Assembly (NCBI GenBank): GCA_032251435.1
Contig: JAVVEH010000019.1
Location: 1 to 64,000, forward strand
Length of the DNA: 64,000 nt
Reading direction: 5' to 3'
Origin: JAVVEH01 sp032251435
Lineage (GTDB): Bacteria > Verrucomicrobiota > Lentisphaeria > Oligosphaerales > MVZH01
The notes under the pieces were generated by a model. That model saw only the letters and a program-made list of their open reading frames with translations, was not told the origin of the DNA and searched no databases. Position 1 is the first letter of the stretch; each line of letters opens with the position of its first letter. Positions 51,801-57,956 of this stretch are shown here, piece by piece. Position numbers and translations under genes: made by a program.

Positions 51801-51838
51801 ACCTTGGTCCTACGCACCTTTTCCCCGGCAAACGATGA
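45896..51838 (+). CDS. Very large secreted multi-domain beta-sandwich protein
   Basis: About 1980 residues with a signal peptide (MKNHARLVSLFIFLLLLSA, then SAQEE) and a chain of repeated concanavalin/LamG-like or 3-keto-disaccharide-hydrolase-type (DUF1080-like) jelly-roll segments, for example FTFTDDFLVPEGEGG, then GLVFYSRDGAAAHAF, KLKVVIQDNRVRCFMDHTRVF and the later PIHGAWYYLKLRRVNDVMEFYFDN. The distal third contains Ig-like and cell-wall-type segments. I recognise no catalytic residues. It would act at the cell surface or as an exported carbohydrate-binding or adhesive protein. In-frame ATGs lie at 45752, 45887 and 45896. The last directly precedes the signal peptide; no start has a strong ribosome site. 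A run of 11 G lies inside the gene (48758-48768). Confidence 0.8.
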   Translation: MKNHARLVSLFIFLLLLSASAQEEALTWRQRFHVPSSTGNLYFTHQWDTDTGLRLRFSDPSGGLESVILIAPGAYEIRVPPAAGLPLPLKTPPRVNKSAFPEKAGAVEITVKFRESEWAFFVDNRRLLTISAPFSAPADLQQPVEDIPAEDDDDLFFQKTEPFTFTDDFLVPEGEGGALSAWTKAAGVWELHTAVDNSVARQTIVQGAAKHPEPSRSPNFYSLRGSGSPGIITAGYDFHDDYAIEAALLTQVGEAGLVFYSRDGAAAHAFTISLVEGAPKALFRLWRSSDTDCRVREVFGAATADVPLGQWVKLKVVIQDNRVRCFMDHTRVFDAQLSLPAGGMYGLFTHAEEPIRFDDVSVSSFRDLDLRGVEGLLGHAKRITGAFAGDIKRKGWFKRKRQPRLTLSLPHDHPGGELVIGAYTHDPHYFKCDVTPLETAFTVGLVVGHTGPDTPHFRLVYAFKDGREHFQLEKHVPGKTPHVLDSFTVPAAEEHLRLSLACDTTEPGIIKFYRNGTLVLGTLIEDSLTGASGVWVPEDSKVAFASFEYDFSPPPVFRNKFEKNRTFATDPFMRHWSSPEGEWITLPDKTTWFKSDFHGRFAIHMPYVENSSVHFSVPEGEMTGELTARVEKEHVNLYRAADGQPPELVASVPVASLKPGGGPPDSSSSEVKLYAVDIENHLVRITSGGETLATFYLPEPLTGRCARVEGFSTRDLMHSRVDRYNVQDFLFNESLHNWTLNGGSWEIVNRFQCQPRWSHMNGESAHGLAALWNKYAFKGDFCLEMYAGMRHGWYERAGDLNMTIMNTRGTPSEGYTITTTGWDPDHSQLWTTLYKNGKELARSSKYLVPRIREDNERRGYNPLLSSARPIHGAWYYLKLRRVNDVMEFYFDNELVFSVRDPDPISMGSLGIWTYMNSMMVARVKCAAEDIRAKSIPVTKVPLDYQLTAQPAPGAGGGGLLDQNNQPYPLTGPSHWTARDEVGQAALTWHTDKDGTPYMTVESRLGGGGFFAACDNTPAAPVESIAGWFMLVKRTRGARFNFHYALGRQTRAGDFLPERHLFHHLSGSDLETSGYLKGGETAIPSDIPPGPDWHTRGEWTPVIVWIDDHASASSQATTGWSARPEGFGNPQPSYVSQGLLGNAPGEAYAVKNVTPIRFDKPVFTAKSSGSVSFSVYNQQGKGIGETTDIDAVNAMLPDSPANPGLRRFYIRAQAGDTTVNFPVWWIHPPPLPDITMAWHETDGGKVTFTTPPGIPDHRFLRLGRATANGMPVALEQTAINKLEGHLPKHKSIHADSPLELRFEAGSYHVSDQLDWHQVKVPAVPVLMDLKGPLGIALSFDDRAPAAPLVFDAKRMTIREDPGAPGSYLRVSNQGAASRLQTQINQSLDLSRFPLLQFNYRGGAMANVSLSAGRLNQIAFSEDRHPGKTVRLADTGMIQDDQWHAWLGMLPDAVKGGTSITKTFDIPTLVFRSYDKRDQTGLYATLDVDNVVAGPVISSPDQLILTPDYYAPQGVKQVMFCVYSGATPYMNLPGKDRDALRWSHTVPGEPIQLRHLPPDGVAHMLLKARGAGDRDSAVFDVPFLVDTTPPKVTCSLRSTANPATNGQILNVAIDCDQGAPLDPAQLGVTWNGHSGTLEEGMARYAHAGKTGELEINWPRVFREQLKQTRDGDLNRITVTGIRDGAGNRLADMSLPVVTNYAKDQLGPASLPARLPASVLWRGDWLDDSAIGLAISVKNSLSLHTELGASSYVEAKNQAGDLQVWKAFSSGQWHLTKYPLFAFNIRRPKHAGEQDRVKVELFVSFNRRELYVFPVGGDTDTGSLNMTLGRSFDWSEKTWTGGVIDLEKIMLETLTRQLIRDATRGGTYKAGADSSYRAKAAETLARQSVRMVGFRVVGAPLKDVLHIKDMCVSKDWNDEDVIIFDGYDVSGMAGITVKADDTEKEFSGLTLRPAKTPRSEWLSVRLRDRAGNLGPTHLFPGKR

Positions 51839-51885
51839 GCAGTCAATGGCTTTGGAGACAACCGCGGCGAACGCGGATGAAAGAG

Positions 51886-52617
51886 TTACTCCTTGATCGG
51901 AAACACCCGCTGGATAAGCGGATGGCGGGGAAGCGGGGGGTTGGGAATGGTGTGGCCGATCAGCCTGATGTCTCCGGAATCTGACAACACAGCGAAGCCC
52001 TCCCAACTCTGCGGCAGGCCGATATACGTAGTCCGGCCAATCGTTTTTTCAATGCACCGGTGATGATGCCCAAACAGCCAGTGTGAAGGATGAAAATGGT
52101 CCGCGATCGCCTTCCCGCCGACAAACCCCGGTTCGCCATAATGCTCGAAGCCGGCCCGGTTTTCAATCCCCAGACCATCAGGACAATCGTGAGAAAGAAC
52201 GATGTCCACGGTGTCAGGGGCGTGACTCAGGCACATGTGGATGTCTCTGGGCTTGATGACCGAACGCTCGGGTGTCACGTGCGCGTCCATGTAGGCGGCC
52301 CCCCCGAGCGCCAGGAAGGCCCGGGCGTCTTTTGTGTGCACGGTGCCCCGGGGAAGATGCGTGATACGCTCACGGTATCGTCTCACTAAACGGTCAAAAT
52401 GGTCAAAATCTTCATGATTGCCTTCGATAAAGGATACCGGCCGACTGAAGCCAGGCTTCCCGCGCCCGAGAAAGCGGCGCAGAAACGGCTCGTACAAACC
52501 GAAATCGCCAAGAACAATCACATCCGAAACCGTCTCGTTCAGCAGGCTTTCCGCCGCCTCAACTTGTCGATTGATCACGTCGTACCGGCAATGGGTGTCG
52601 GTAATAAACAAAATCAT
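51886..52617 (-). CDS. Metallophosphoesterase
   Basis: A 243-residue calcineurin-like phosphoesterase. The metal ligands follow the family order: FITDTHCR (Asp/His, near residue 6-8), VLGDFGLYE (Asp), IEGNHEDFDH (Asn-His-Glu), CLSHAPD and VLSHDCPDG (His), then LFGHHHRC (His-x-His). The substrate is unknown. Similar small enzymes hydrolyse nucleotides or di-nucleotides. The start overlaps the stop of the Cache-PAS-DUF294 gene by 4 bases, so the two are translationally coupled and may share a nucleotide-signalling role. Confidence 0.93.
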   Translation of the reverse strand: MILFITDTHCRYDVINRQVEAAESLLNETVSDVIVLGDFGLYEPFLRRFLGRGKPGFSRPVSFIEGNHEDFDHFDRLVRRYRERITHLPRGTVHTKDARAFLALGGAAYMDAHVTPERSVIKPRDIHMCLSHAPDTVDIVLSHDCPDGLGIENRAGFEHYGEPGFVGGKAIADHFHPSHWLFGHHHRCIEKTIGRTTYIGLPQSWEGFAVLSDSGDIRLIGHTIPNPPLPRHPLIQRVFPIKE

Positions 52618-54842
52618 TGCGGCACCCCGACTTGGCCGAAAAAGTCGTAGCTCATACTCCGCTGCAACGTGCGGATATGCGCCAGAGCCGTCTTAATCAC
52701 CCGCCGGTCAATGCCGTTCAGGCGGCTGGGAGCGATCCAGTTATCCGGATTTTCTCCACGAAGCGACCGGCGGACCTGATTCTCCAGCCTGATTTTCATG
52801 AGTGATTCGAAGATCGCCGTGGCATCCCGGACAGTGTCCTCATCCAGAAGCTCCCGCCGGCGTAATTCTTCCAGGCGGTCCACTGTGGATGTCGCGGGGA
52901 TGTTATTTTTCAAGGCGTACAGCCGGGCGTAATCCACCAGAGGAATCATGGCGGCTTTAATATCAAACCCGCGGGATCTGCCGGAGGCGGATTGCAGCCG
53001 CAAGTTGCCGAACAGGCCAATCGGCGGTTCATAGAACAACATGTTGCGCGCCAGTTGAGGGAAAAAACGCGGATGAGCCGTCAGGGTTTGGCGGACATAG
53101 TCACGTAACTGATCCACAAGGGATTCCCGGCCGCGAACCGCGCGGAAATCAAAGAAAATCTTACTGTTCATCAGTTCCCGGGCTTCCAAAGTCGAGACCC
53201 AGTGGCGGAATTGCTTTTCCCACTCACTGGCTGACCGCACCCATTGGCTGTTACAGGCCATCAAATCCCCGGTGCAACGCGTGTAACCGGCGGCCGCCAG
53301 ACCATCGCACACAAACGCGCCCAGCCGCATAAAATATTCCCGAACCGGCGCCATCTGGTCCCGGGGAACATCCTCGAACACAATCGCGTTGTCCTGATCG
53401 GTGCAAAACGTCTGTTCATAGCGGGCCTCGCTCCCCATCACCATCCAGGCGAAACCCACAGGGGCTTCTCCCAACTGCTCAAGCCCCAGATCAATCAAGC
53501 GCCGAGAAACAGCGTCCGTGTTACGACTCAGCAGGCGGGTCCCTAAATCCGGTCGGAGCCCGGTGGAGATCAAGGGACCCAGCAGGCGGTTAAAGGCGCG
53601 CGAGCAGGCGGCGACCGCGGCGGGGTCTTTCGCCTGGGCGAGCTTTTCCCTTTGGGCGGCGAAAAGATCTTCCGGCGCCGCGCTTCTAAGTTGACAAACA
53701 GTTTCCTCCAGATGGCGCGCCTGCCGTTGGTGCGCCATGTCCCGATCGCGGAATTGATCCAAGGACTCGCGCAACGCTTCCTCGGTCTTACCCGCGGCCT
53801 TTTCGGCGGCTTTGCGCTCCGTGATGTCAGTGGCCACGGCGATAAAGCCCCGCCGGGGACCGATGCTGATCCGCGAGTAAGCGAGCGTCACGTCGACACG
53901 GCGGCCGTCTTTTCGAACCAGCGAAGCTTCCTGGCGGGCGGGGACATCATCACCTGTCCGCGGGATATTCACGTCGGGATCCTCGCCCGCCGCCATCTCC
54001 GCGATATCATCAAAATGCAATTCAGCCGCTTCTTCCGCGGTGTAACCCAGCAAGGTCAGAGCGCTGGCGTTCGCATAAAGCGGCTCCCCCTCAAGAACCA
54101 TGAAAATATTCCCTCCCGCGGACTCGACCAGCGTGCGGTAGCGGGTTTCTGATTTGCGCAAGGCCTCACGGGCCTGTTCGCGCTTTTTTTCCGTGCGCAG
54201 GCTTTCAACCGCGATGATGTTCAGCAGGCCGGCGGTGACGAGCAGAATAAACAGGGAAATCAGGCCAAGACGCCGGGTAAAGCCGGCGATTTCTTTTTCG
54301 ACATCGTCCACATAAATACCCGTGCCGACCACCCACCCCCAGGGTTCAAACAATTTGACGTAGGAAACCTTCGGAACAATGCGTTCCGGGTCATCCCGGT
54401 CCTGCCAAAAATAAGAGACATACCCTTCCCCGCCCGCCTGAACCACCGTCACCATGTCAACGAAAACCGCGCGCCCGGTCGGATCTGTGAAGGCGCCCAA
54501 ATCCTGGCCCTCCAGATCTTGACGGTATGGGTGGGCGATCATTCGGGGTGTCAAATCATTCAACCAGAAATATTCTTTGTTGTTATTCCCGTAGTGAAGG
54601 TGACGGAACTGCCGGATCGCTTCGGCCTGAGCGTCAGCCTCAGTGAGAATGCCCTCCCGCGCCTCCGCCTCGAAATTGGCGAGAATATTCCAGGCGGAAT
54701 GGGTCAGCTCCCGAATCATCTCCCGCTTGCGCGCCATGCTGGTCTCCCTTAGAGCGGGTAGAAGCACAGCGAAAATCGCCACCGTGAACAGGGCGAAAGT
54801 CAGCAGGGTGGGAATAATAATGCGGAGGATGAATTTAGGCAT
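52614..54842 (-). CDS. Cache-PAS-DUF294 nucleotidyltransferase-like sensor protein
   Basis: A 742-residue membrane sensor. The N-terminal helix and an extracytoplasmic Cache-type domain (about 35-190; YFWLNDLTPRMIAHPY, then EPWGWVVGTGIYVDDV) are followed by a second helix, a PAS domain (about 235-355; YRTLVESAGGNIFMV) and a coiled coil. Then come DUF294 nucleotidyltransferase-like and DUF294_C domains, with MGSEARYEQTFCTDQDNAIVFED carrying the GSxR/TDxD nucleotidyltransferase pattern. DUF294 proteins are often linked to cAMP-type and GlnD-like signalling. An ATG at 54842 is taken as start; a GTG 5 codons upstream is possible. It lies just after a MITE-like element that may have moved its promoter. 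Confidence 0.88.
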   Translation of the reverse strand: MPKFILRIIIPTLLTFALFTVAIFAVLLPALRETSMARKREMIRELTHSAWNILANFEAEAREGILTEADAQAEAIRQFRHLHYGNNNKEYFWLNDLTPRMIAHPYRQDLEGQDLGAFTDPTGRAVFVDMVTVVQAGGEGYVSYFWQDRDDPERIVPKVSYVKLFEPWGWVVGTGIYVDDVEKEIAGFTRRLGLISLFILLVTAGLLNIIAVESLRTEKKREQAREALRKSETRYRTLVESAGGNIFMVLEGEPLYANASALTLLGYTAEEAAELHFDDIAEMAAGEDPDVNIPRTGDDVPARQEASLVRKDGRRVDVTLAYSRISIGPRRGFIAVATDITERKAAEKAAGKTEEALRESLDQFRDRDMAHQRQARHLEETVCQLRSAAPEDLFAAQREKLAQAKDPAAVAACSRAFNRLLGPLISTGLRPDLGTRLLSRNTDAVSRRLIDLGLEQLGEAPVGFAWMVMGSEARYEQTFCTDQDNAIVFEDVPRDQMAPVREYFMRLGAFVCDGLAAAGYTRCTGDLMACNSQWVRSASEWEKQFRHWVSTLEARELMNSKIFFDFRAVRGRESLVDQLRDYVRQTLTAHPRFFPQLARNMLFYEPPIGLFGNLRLQSASGRSRGFDIKAAMIPLVDYARLYALKNNIPATSTVDRLEELRRRELLDEDTVRDATAIFESLMKIRLENQVRRSLRGENPDNWIAPSRLNGIDRRVIKTALAHIRTLQRSMSYDFFGQVGVPQ

Positions 54843-54876
54843 TGAGCAGCCGCTCACCGAAATATGAAACCATTTA

Positions 54877-55021
54877 CTGAGTCATGCGAAATGCGAGAAA
54901 TTTAACTTTGTCCAGAACCTTGTCCAGAACCTTACTCCTGTTTTGTGCTCAGAGAATTTTGGATTGTGGTTCTAGACAAGGTTCTGGACAAGGTTTTCAC
55001 CTATTTCGCACGACTCTTGAG
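54877..55021. mobile_element. MITE-like element with an 8-bp apparent target duplication
   Basis: A 145-base element with no ORF and imperfect terminal inverted repeats (left end CTGAGTCATGCGAAAT, right end complement CTCAAGAGTCGTGCGAAAT). Inside is a 24-base inverted repeat with one mismatch (54908-54931 and 54968-54991), whose left arm carries GTCCAGAACCTT twice. The octamer ACCATTTA flanks it on both sides (54869-54876 and 55022-55029), as a transposition target duplication would. It sits between the sensor gene and its own upstream sequences. The parent transposase is not in the window. Confidence 0.72.
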
Positions 55022-55107
55022 ACCATTTAAGTTAGGAGAAACGATTAAAGACTCCCCTACCATACACGGACCGGGCCGCCATGTCAACAAAGCCCGAGCG
55101 GGTGAAA

Positions 55108-55222
55108 GGTAACCGGTTAGCGGCTGGGGGACATTGTGTAGGGCGGTCTTCCAAGGCCGACCGTCTTAAGTCATAGCCGGGCAAGGAACCCCGGCCTACG
55201 CCCCAGCTACCAACCGATAAGG
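55108..55222. repeat. Multi-branched palindromic repeat
   Basis: An imperfect palindrome with an outer stem GCTGGGG (55123-55129) and CCCCAGC (55201-55207). Inside it holds hairpin CGGTC...GACCG near 55145-55163 and hairpin GCCGGG...CCCGGC near 55176-55195. Flanking GGTAACCGG and CCAACC extend the pairing. It resembles dispersed REP-type intergenic repeats. It lies between the MITE-like element and the glutathione peroxidase gene. Nothing else is seen in this gap. Confidence 0.55.
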
Positions 55223-55234
55223 GTGAAAGAGGGT

Positions 55235-55873
55235 TCAATCTTCGGCTAACAGCTTTTCAATGTCGCCGGCCAGGGAAGACGGTTTGGTTTTTGACCCGTG
55301 GCGCGCGCGGACCCGGCCGTCTTTGTCAACCAGAAACTTCGTGAAATTCCACTTGATCGCCTCGGTGCCGGCTAGTCCCGAAGCTTCTTTTTTTAGATAT
55401 GTGTAAAGCGGAATGGCTTCCGGTCCATTGACCTTAATCTTAGCCATGACCGGGAACGTCACCCCGTAATTCACTTGGCAAAATGACTGAATGGCGTCGT
55501 TTTTTCCGGGTTCCTGATTCCCGAACTGATTGCAGGGGAAGCCGAGGACAACGAGCCCCTGATCTTTGTATGTTTGGTAAAGCTTTTCCAATCCCTCATA
55601 TTGAGGCGTGAATCCACACTTACTGGCCGTGTTGACAATCAGCAACACCTTTCCTTGGTATTTGTTCAAGCCGACAGGTTTCCCGGCGGCGTCAGTCACC
55701 TGGAAATCATACACCGACAACGGTTTTTCACCCGCCTCAACTGGACTTACCTGATCCGCGGACTCCGCGTCGACAAGAGACGAGAGCGTTTTCTCCCGTG
55801 ACCGACAGGCCACCAGGCAAACAGCCAAGGCGACCAATAATAAAAGCGGAACACTGTTGAAGGATATCTTCAT
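55235..55873 (-). CDS. Glutathione peroxidase-family lipoprotein
   Basis: A 212-residue thiol peroxidase with a lipoprotein signal (CLVACRS, Cys23) and a normal GPx fold. NTASKCGFTPQY holds the active Cys86 (cysteine, not selenocysteine), GFPCNQFGNQEPG holds Gln116, and WNFTKF holds Trp175 and Asn176, the catalytic tetrad. Members of this family usually use thioredoxin. Being lipid-anchored, it may protect the periplasm or outer membrane from lipid hydroperoxides. The ATG at 55873 has GGGAGG upstream; the longer open frame is not needed. Confidence 0.92.
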   Translation of the reverse strand: MKISFNSVPLLLLVALAVCLVACRSREKTLSSLVDAESADQVSPVEAGEKPLSVYDFQVTDAAGKPVGLNKYQGKVLLIVNTASKCGFTPQYEGLEKLYQTYKDQGLVVLGFPCNQFGNQEPGKNDAIQSFCQVNYGVTFPVMAKIKVNGPEAIPLYTYLKKEASGLAGTEAIKWNFTKFLVDKDGRVRARHGSKTKPSSLAGDIEKLLAED

Positions 55874-56061
55874 GTTTGACCTCCCGGTAATGACGTGGGT
55901 TTCAGGCATTAACAGGAGGTTTGACACGGCTGAAACGGGTTAGTTGACCCGCGGCGTTTAACACGCGCTTACTTCCGGCAATTCACGCGCCGTCAACACG
56001 GATATGTGTCTTCCACGATTCCCGCGCCTTTGCGGGATTTTTCCGTTTCTTAACGCTGCGG

Positions 56062-56235
56062 TCAGCGGCCGAGCGCATGCGAGGTCCGCTGCACCAATTT
56101 GTTGGCTTTGAATCGATTGCGAATGTCTCTTCCGGCAGTGCTGTCCGAGAGAGAAAGGCAAAGACGACGGAGTTTCTCTACCTGCCGTAGGCGCATCGTG
56201 ACAGCTTCTCGGCTCAAATCAATCTGTTTGCTCAT
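56062..56235 (-). CDS. Small helical protein paired with a nucleotidyltransferase
   Basis: A small protein of about 57 residues (MSKQIDLSREAVTMRLRQVE start), mostly helical and basic, not recognised. The start ATG at 56235 overlaps the end of the nucleotidyltransferase gene by 17 bases. Paired small helical or HEPN-type proteins beside nucleotidyltransferases are a frequent theme in toxin-antitoxin modules, but the HEPN RxxxxH motif is not seen. The frame is open from 56280, so the start is uncertain. Confidence 0.5.
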   Translation of the reverse strand: MSKQIDLSREAVTMRLRQVEKLRRLCLSLSDSTAGRDIRNRFKANKLVQRTSHALGR

Positions 56236-56689
56236 CGCTAATGCTCCGAAGATAGCTGATATCGTCGTGATCCTGGCCACTGCCTCGCAATGACTTCAGG
56301 GCAATTAGACCAGCCGGGGAAACGACCGCCAGTTGTCCGCCTTCCCACTCGACCTTTCTCCTACTGTCCCACGCCTTCCTTGTTCCAGGCGTGACAATCA
56401 GCAGATCCAGAACCAGGTCTTCACCCGAACCCCGGTCAATCTTGCAGAGCCGGAAAATCCGCACATCGCCACCATGGAATTCCATTGGCTCCGCTGTGAG
56501 AGTAAATCCCAGCTCCTGCATGGCCCGCCTGACGCGGAACAGCGAGTCCATCTCAATCATCAAGTCCACGTCCAAGGTGGCTCGGGGGAGAGCGTATATC
56601 GCCATGGCCAAGCCGCCGCACAGCGCATACTGGATTCCCTCTTCGTCCAATTTCGCCGTTATTGCTGCCAATTCATCAAGTATCTGCAT
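56219..56689 (-). CDS. Minimal nucleotidyltransferase (AbiEii/DUF6036-like)
   Basis: A 156-residue protein with the polymerase-beta-type nucleotidyltransferase core: ALCGGLAMAIY (Gly25-Gly26), RATLDVDLMIE with Asp40 and Asp42 as the metal ligands, then a third acidic position in DLVLDLLIV. The rest (VSPAGLIALKSLRGSGQDHDDI) fits the AbiEii/AbiGii or DUF6036 type, linked to toxin-antitoxin and abortive-infection modules. It overlaps a small helical protein downstream. Which one, if either, is toxic is unclear. It starts a ~7.5-kb accessory stretch. Confidence 0.82.
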   Translation of the reverse strand: MQILDELAAITAKLDEEGIQYALCGGLAMAIYALPRATLDVDLMIEMDSLFRVRRAMQELGFTLTAEPMEFHGGDVRIFRLCKIDRGSGEDLVLDLLIVTPGTRKAWDSRRKVEWEGGQLAVVSPAGLIALKSLRGSGQDHDDISYLRSISDEQTD

Positions 56690-57031
56690 GCTTGCATCCT
56701 TGTCTCAGCCAACGTGACCATTACCTGCCGGGGTGCCCCAGAGCCGTCTTCGGCGACGGGGCACACCGGTCACGGTGCATGGATTGGTTCGAAAAAATCT
56801 TTGCCCCAGCGGGGCTCAATTCAAAAGCCTGGGGCACCAGCCCCAGGTCGGGATTAATATGACTGCGTGCTGAAAGCACGCAATTCGTTTGGATCTATTC
56901 GGCAACCAATCCCAACGTCCAAACCCGGCTGTCAACCGTTTCTGACCGGCCTGCCCGCATTGCTTGAGCTTGAACTCCAGCTGCAAGCGATGTAGGCGGG
57001 TCTGAACGTCATCACATGACGACGACGGGTT
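56690..57031. other. Intergenic region with palindromic repeats
   Basis: No gene-like ORF. It contains several hairpin-forming stretches: GCCCCAG and CTGGGGC pairs around 56730-56850 and a GCGTGCTGAAAGCACGC hairpin near 56866-56882, a unit I associate with dispersed repeats in Planctomycetota and Verrucomicrobiota genomes. It is also rich in GGGG/CCCC. No terminator T run was seen for the convergent or upstream genes. Confidence 0.5.
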
Positions 57032-57595
57032 TCATGCCTTGGGAATAGGAGGAGGTATCGGCTTGGGGTCAGGGCTATTGAAACCTTTGTTCAACCATTC
57101 CTTCGTCTTCCAAAAAGAAATAATACGATCAAGTTCCTCCTGTGAAAACGGTGATCGTTTCACACAGAGCTGATCTTTACCTGATATATAGAACAGCAAA
57201 TGCTTGCGGTCAGCCTTTACATCTTCCAGCGCTTGCCATGTATAAGACACGCGCATGAGTGATCCCACGCACAGTTTTATCCCGGTGTCATCCACGACGA
57301 CCCGTTGGATAGTGGAGACACCTCGCCGTTTCCAGCGAGCAGACCGACTCTGGCGGTCACTGCGCGTCATTAGTAATTTTACCGCAAGGAGGGTGATCGC
57401 GGAGAAACCGGCTGGCCCTAGGCAGTTCTCCAACCCTTGATCGGGATAAAGGCGGAACCGGTAGTAAGCTTCCGAAACGATGAGCGTGGCAAAGAGCAGA
57501 ACGAAAAAACCCATGTTTGATGGCTTGAAAAAGAAGAAAAAGCTCCTTGCGGGTTTGCCTTCTCTATTGGTCTCCATTGTTTTTTCTATTTTCAT
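57032..57595 (-). CDS. YcxB-like membrane protein
   Basis: A 187-residue protein with two helices in the first 80 residues (FFVLLFATLIVSEAYYRFRL and a second near 62-76) and a C-terminal YcxB-like domain (RRVVVDDTGIKL-type strand, YTWQALEDVKADRKHLLFYISG, FSQEELDRIISFWK). YcxB-like proteins are small PH-like membrane proteins without a known reaction. A cluster of palindromes lies 130-215 bases upstream and may control it. The first 6 codons before the second ATG (57577) are doubtful. Confidence 0.78.
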   Translation of the reverse strand: MKIEKTMETNREGKPARSFFFFFKPSNMGFFVLLFATLIVSEAYYRFRLYPDQGLENCLGPAGFSAITLLAVKLLMTRSDRQSRSARWKRRGVSTIQRVVVDDTGIKLCVGSLMRVSYTWQALEDVKADRKHLLFYISGKDQLCVKRSPFSQEELDRIISFWKTKEWLNKGFNSPDPKPIPPPIPKA

Positions 57596-57722
57596 GTCCG
57601 TAATCTTACATCAGCGTTAAGTATCGACAGGAGAGGCCCCCAAGGTCACACAAGAGTCACCGCGGCTAGGCCGCCAATCATCATGAGAAATTGCTCATTC
57701 ATCTGATTGGTCGACATAAGGG

Positions 57723-57810
57723 TATCAGGCAATATTACCTGATATTGAGTTAATTTTTGCTCAAGCCCGGATAAATTTGGGCAATTCTACCTGATATTGA
57801 CCTATATCAG
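57723..57810. promoter_or_regulatory. AT-rich palindrome and 20-base direct-repeat cluster
   Basis: Three related motifs: TATCAGG...CCTGATA (57723-57744, 8-base spacer), CTGATAT...ATATCAG (57791-57810, 6-base spacer) and two 20-base direct repeats, GCAATATTACCTGATATTGA (57729-57748) and its 18-of-20 match at 57781-57800. The region is far more AT-rich than the surroundings and lies 130-215 bases upstream of the YcxB-like gene. It looks like an iterated binding site for a dimeric repressor. A weaker relative (16 of 21 bases) is at 61369-61391. Confidence 0.5.
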
Positions 57811-57849
57811 TCAAATTTATAAAACGCTTTGTTTCAAACATCATGTCTC

Positions 57850-57896
57850 TCTGCGGGCCGGATTTAACCGGAGCAATTTAGTATACCGCGGAATCC
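57850..57896 (+). repeat. 47-bp flanking direct repeat, left copy
   Basis: Begins CTGCGGGCCGGATTTAACCG and ends TATACCGCGGAATCCG. It is identical in length to, and matches 42 of 47 bases with, the copy at 61411-61457 in the same direction. It lies just after the DUF4062 gene on the minus strand and, with the other copy, brackets about 3.5 kb. It may be a dispersed intergenic repeat or a boundary of an exchanged segment. Confidence 0.75.
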
Positions 57897-57956
57897 GCGG
57901 AAACACAAACTAAGGCACCAGTCAGCCGGAAAGAATTAAAAAAACAACCGGTCCCG

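Noticed and set aside
55235..55873. A selenocysteine form of the peroxidase
   Set aside because: The active-site codon encodes cysteine; no in-frame TGA is read through and no SECIS-like element was seen.
56021..56040. The TCCCGC...GCGGGA hairpin followed by T as a terminator of the small helical gene
   Set aside because: The T run follows on the plus strand, where no gene ends, and on the minus strand the hairpin lacks a following T run.
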